From: Desulfuromonadaceae bacterium
Lineage (GTDB): Bacteria; Desulfobacterota; Desulfuromonadia; Geobacterales; Pseudopelobacteraceae
Reading direction: 5' to 3'
Assembly: GCA_028688955.1 (NCBI GenBank)
Contig: JAQTXD010000022.1
Location: 1 to 45,235, forward strand
Length of the DNA: 45,235 nt
Positions within the stretch are counted from its first letter, which is position 1, and each line of letters starts with the position of its first letter. A program made the position numbers and the translations under genes. This document shows positions 44,197 to 45,235 of the stretch, in pieces. The notes beneath the pieces were generated by a model. The model had not been told where the DNA came from. It saw nothing but the letters and a program-made list of their open reading frames with translations, and searched no databases.

Positions 44197-45235
44197 TCAG
44201 CCCCGTTTCATTTCTATATGCAACTCGGAAATCTTCTTCCGCAATGTATTCCTGTTTATTCCCAATACGTCCGCAGCTTTTACCTGATTCCACCGGCATT
44301 TTTCCAGCACCAGGCGGATCAATGGACGCTCAACCTGCTCCAATACCATGGCATGAATGTCGCCTTTGTCCAGCCCCTCTATGCCGTTCATGCAGGATCT
44401 CAGTTTCAGATCGATCAATTCTTCCAGCGACGTTTCCTGCGGTCCGGTCTGCGGCATTTCAGTTGCGGGCAGCAATCCACCAAAATCCTGCGCCGTCAGC
44501 AGCGGATCATTTGACAGTATCACGGCTCTTTTAATGGCATTTTCGAGCTCACGTACATTGCCCGGCCAGGAGGATGCTTTCAGAAGCGCCACTGCGTCGT
44601 CAGTCAGGCGCTTCGGTGATACGGACATTTCCGTACAGGAGCGTGACAGGAAATAGTTGGCCAGATCGGGGATATCATCACGGCGCTCACGCAGCGGAGC
44701 AAGGAAAATCGGTACCACATTCAGGCGGTAGTAGAGGTCCTCGCGAAATTCCTTCTGCCGGACCTTTTCAACCAGTGCCTGGTTTGTCGCAGCAACAATC
44801 CGGACATCTACGGAGATATTCTGATTACCCCCAATCCGGGTGACCTCCTGCTCCTGAAGAACCCGTAGAATCTTGGCTTGAAGATCAAGGGGCATATCGC
44901 CGATTTCATCGAGAAAGAGGGTACCATGGTTGGCCTGTTCGAATTTCCCCTGCTTCCGTTCTCCTGCACCGGTAAAAGCCCCTTTTTCTGACCCGAACAG
45001 CTCACTTTCCAGAAGATCACGAGGTATTGCAGCGCAGTTGATTGCAATAAACGGTTTTCCGAGGCGACCGGAATTGTAGTGGACAGCCCGTGCGACCAGT
45101 TCCTTGCCGGTGCCGGATTCCCCCTGGATCAGGATTGTAACATCGCTGACCGCAACTTTCCCGATGGTTTTATACACCTCCTGCATGGCGGATGAATTAC
45201 CAACGATGTTCTTTTCGACCTGATAGCGATCTTTC
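44197..45235 (-). CDS. NtrC-type sigma-54 activator, N-terminus outside window
   Basis: This is the C-terminal 345 residues of an enhancer-binding protein. Walker A GESGTGKE is near the beginning of the visible part. The sigma-54-contacting GAFTGA loop lies in [11 protein letters not shown], followed by LFLDEIGD (Walker B) and the arginine finger region [10 protein letters not shown] Fis-type helix-turn-helix follows ([22 protein letters not shown]), ending in EMKRG. The reading frame remains open to the window edge, so an N-terminal receiver or other sensor domain is probable but not visible. The gene converges with the YhaM-like gene. Confidence 0.92.
   Translation of the reverse strand, partial: KDRYQVEKNIVGNSSAMQEVYKTIGKVAVSDVTILIQGESGTGKELVARAVHYNSGRLGKPFIAINCAAIPRDLLESELFGSEKGAFTGAGERKQGKFEQANHGTLFLDEIGDMPLDLQAKILRVLQEQEVTRIGGNQNISVDVRIVAATNQALVEKVRQKEFREDLYYRLNVVPIFLAPLRERRDDIPDLANYFLSRSCTEMSVSPKRLTDDAVALLKASSWPGNVRELENAIKRAVILSNDPLLTAQDFGGLLPATEMPQTGPQETSLEELIDLKLRSCMNGIEGLDKGDIHAMVLEQVERPLIRLVLEKCRWNQVKAADVLGINRNTLRKKISELHIEMKRG

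Overview
The window reads as chromosome of a Geobacter-like bacterium (Desulfuromonadia/Geobacterales). The evidence is gene content: an sfrB-sfrA pair, a SahR-type regulator next to ahcY, a TIGR04073 exosortase-associated protein, multihaem lipoproteins with CX4CH-type haem sites, an outer-membrane barrel-plus-cytochrome cluster resembling Geobacter Ext conduits, and many small regulators and HEAT/HD-GYP proteins. No rRNA, tRNA, CRISPR array, phage or intact IS element was seen.

Layout. 1-3549: end of sfrB, then sfrA and a terminator. 3581-5442: a radical SAM protein with an overlapping zinc-ribbon microprotein. 5459-10477: an A-type flavoprotein, a small HEAT protein and a minus-strand operon of a HEAT protein and an HD-GYP protein that share an N-terminal region. 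10591-13644: radA and an acyl-CoA synthetase. 13687-16090: sahR-ahcY with twin palindromic operators. 16108-18844: small metal-cluster, membrane, thioesterase, Skp-like and DUF4149 genes. 18841-21161: a secreted metalloprotease with a CFI-box C-terminus and a partner protein. 21252-25456: metK, a family B DNA polymerase and a TIGR04073 protein. 25474-27163: galU, a decayed GxxExxY gene and an FmdB-like zinc ribbon. 27726-35761: a six-gene outer-surface cluster (beta barrel, 5-haem, 8-haem and 9-haem lipoproteins, and two beta-sandwich/repeat lipoproteins). 35783-37629: DUF3108 and DUF4124 proteins. 37729-41040: an AAA ATPase, mtgA and rlmN. 41208-44054: a DEAD-box helicase with a long leader and a YhaM-like OB/HD nuclease. 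44197-45235: the C-terminal part of an NtrC-type sigma-54 activator.

How the genes work together. SfrAB is a soluble NADPH-linked oxidoreductase. The 27.7-35.7 kb cluster supplies a plausible electron route through the outer membrane to the surface. SahR, AhcY and MetK serve the S-adenosylmethionine cycle, with SahR predicted to sense S-adenosylhomocysteine.

The two most unusual things I found are these. First, five intergenic loci are bounded by inverted arrays of an 8-bp-period CACNGAG motif; one of them encloses a GxxExxY pseudogene, which suggests a small dispersed element family. Second, the surface cluster contains a lipoprotein with exactly 17 tandem 11-residue repeats beside cytochromes that have non-canonical haem motifs. 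All calls come from reading the sequence; no database search was run.
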